Shown: piece after piece, positions 5,455-5,547 of the stretch
How positions within the stretch are numbered: the first letter of the stretch is position 1
How the letters are laid out: each line of letters starts with the position of its first letter
NCBI GenBank assembly: GCA_002432095.1
Contig: DJFQ01000249.1
Coordinates: 1 to 5,547 of the forward strand
Origin: Marinagarivorans sp. UBA5868
GTDB taxonomy: Bacteria > Pseudomonadota > Gammaproteobacteria > Pseudomonadales > Cellvibrionaceae
DNA length: 5,547 bases
Direction: 5' to 3'
Made by a program: the position numbers and the translations under genes
Notes under the pieces: model-generated
Told to the model about the DNA's origin: nothing
Databases searched by the model: none
The model's input: only the letters and a program-made list of their open reading frames with translations

Positions 5455-5547
5455 TCAGTCGGAGACTAGTCTTCCTTCGTTGGGGGCAATACCAATCGAT
5501 GCGATGGCCCCGGAATTAAATTCAATGGCATCTTTTGAATTTTTCCC
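5455..5547 (-). CDS. Partial hypothetical protein (last 30 residues, runs off right edge)
   Basis: Reading the minus strand from the window edge, one frame is open for 30 codons (GKNSKDAIEFNSGAIASIG...) and ends in IAPNEGRLVSD and a TGA at 5457-5455. The stop is 5 bases before the protease ATG at 5449, the spacing expected within an operon. The fragment is soluble-looking, with alternating small and hydrophobic residues. It is too short to assign a family. The gene that encodes it is the likely first partner of the protease, and its identity would say most about the protease's role. Confidence 0.65.
   Translation of the reverse strand, partial: GKNSKDAIEFNSGAIASIGIAPNEGRLVSD

Overview
This 5.5 kb window looks like chromosomal DNA of a Gram-negative, polysaccharide-degrading gammaproteobacterium. 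The best clue is an esterase lipoprotein whose lipobox is joined to its catalytic domain by 45 consecutive serines. Long polyserine linkers are typical of secreted and surface enzymes in the Cellvibrio / Saccharophagus / Teredinibacter group. That taxonomic placement is inference. I see no tRNA, rRNA, CRISPR array, insertion sequence or phage gene.

Layout from left to right. (1) A minus-strand gene of unknown function runs off the left edge (1-274). It is followed by about 410 bases without a convincing gene, which hold two structured inverted repeats and a possible promoter. (2) A plus-strand DUF3616-type lipoprotein (687-1715). (3) A convergent minus-strand polyserine lipoprotein esterase of the CE1 / PHB-depolymerase-like family (1869-2903), with a clear intrinsic terminator and a hairpin in its upstream region. 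(4) A small minus-strand membrane protein of unknown function (3127-3525). (5) A plus-strand lipoprotein of unknown function (3790-4626), divergent from the membrane protein. (6) Convergent with it across only 10 bases, a minus-strand CPBP-family intramembrane protease (4637-5449). Five bases upstream of that gene lies the 3' end of another minus-strand gene (5455 to beyond the right edge), probably in the same operon.

Three of the seven genes encode predicted lipoproteins, none with Asp at +2, so by the usual Lol sorting rule all three would reach the outer membrane. The genes are mostly single transcription units in alternating orientation, and I see no evidence that they form one pathway. 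The esterase is the only gene with a reasonably inferable extracellular role: ester cleavage on plant polysaccharide or polyester. The most unusual sequence features are the polyserine tract, two separate 19-bp tandem duplications that both touch gene boundaries, and two perfect hairpins, one upstream of the esterase and one inside the protease gene. I did not find a convincing undescribed multi-gene system.
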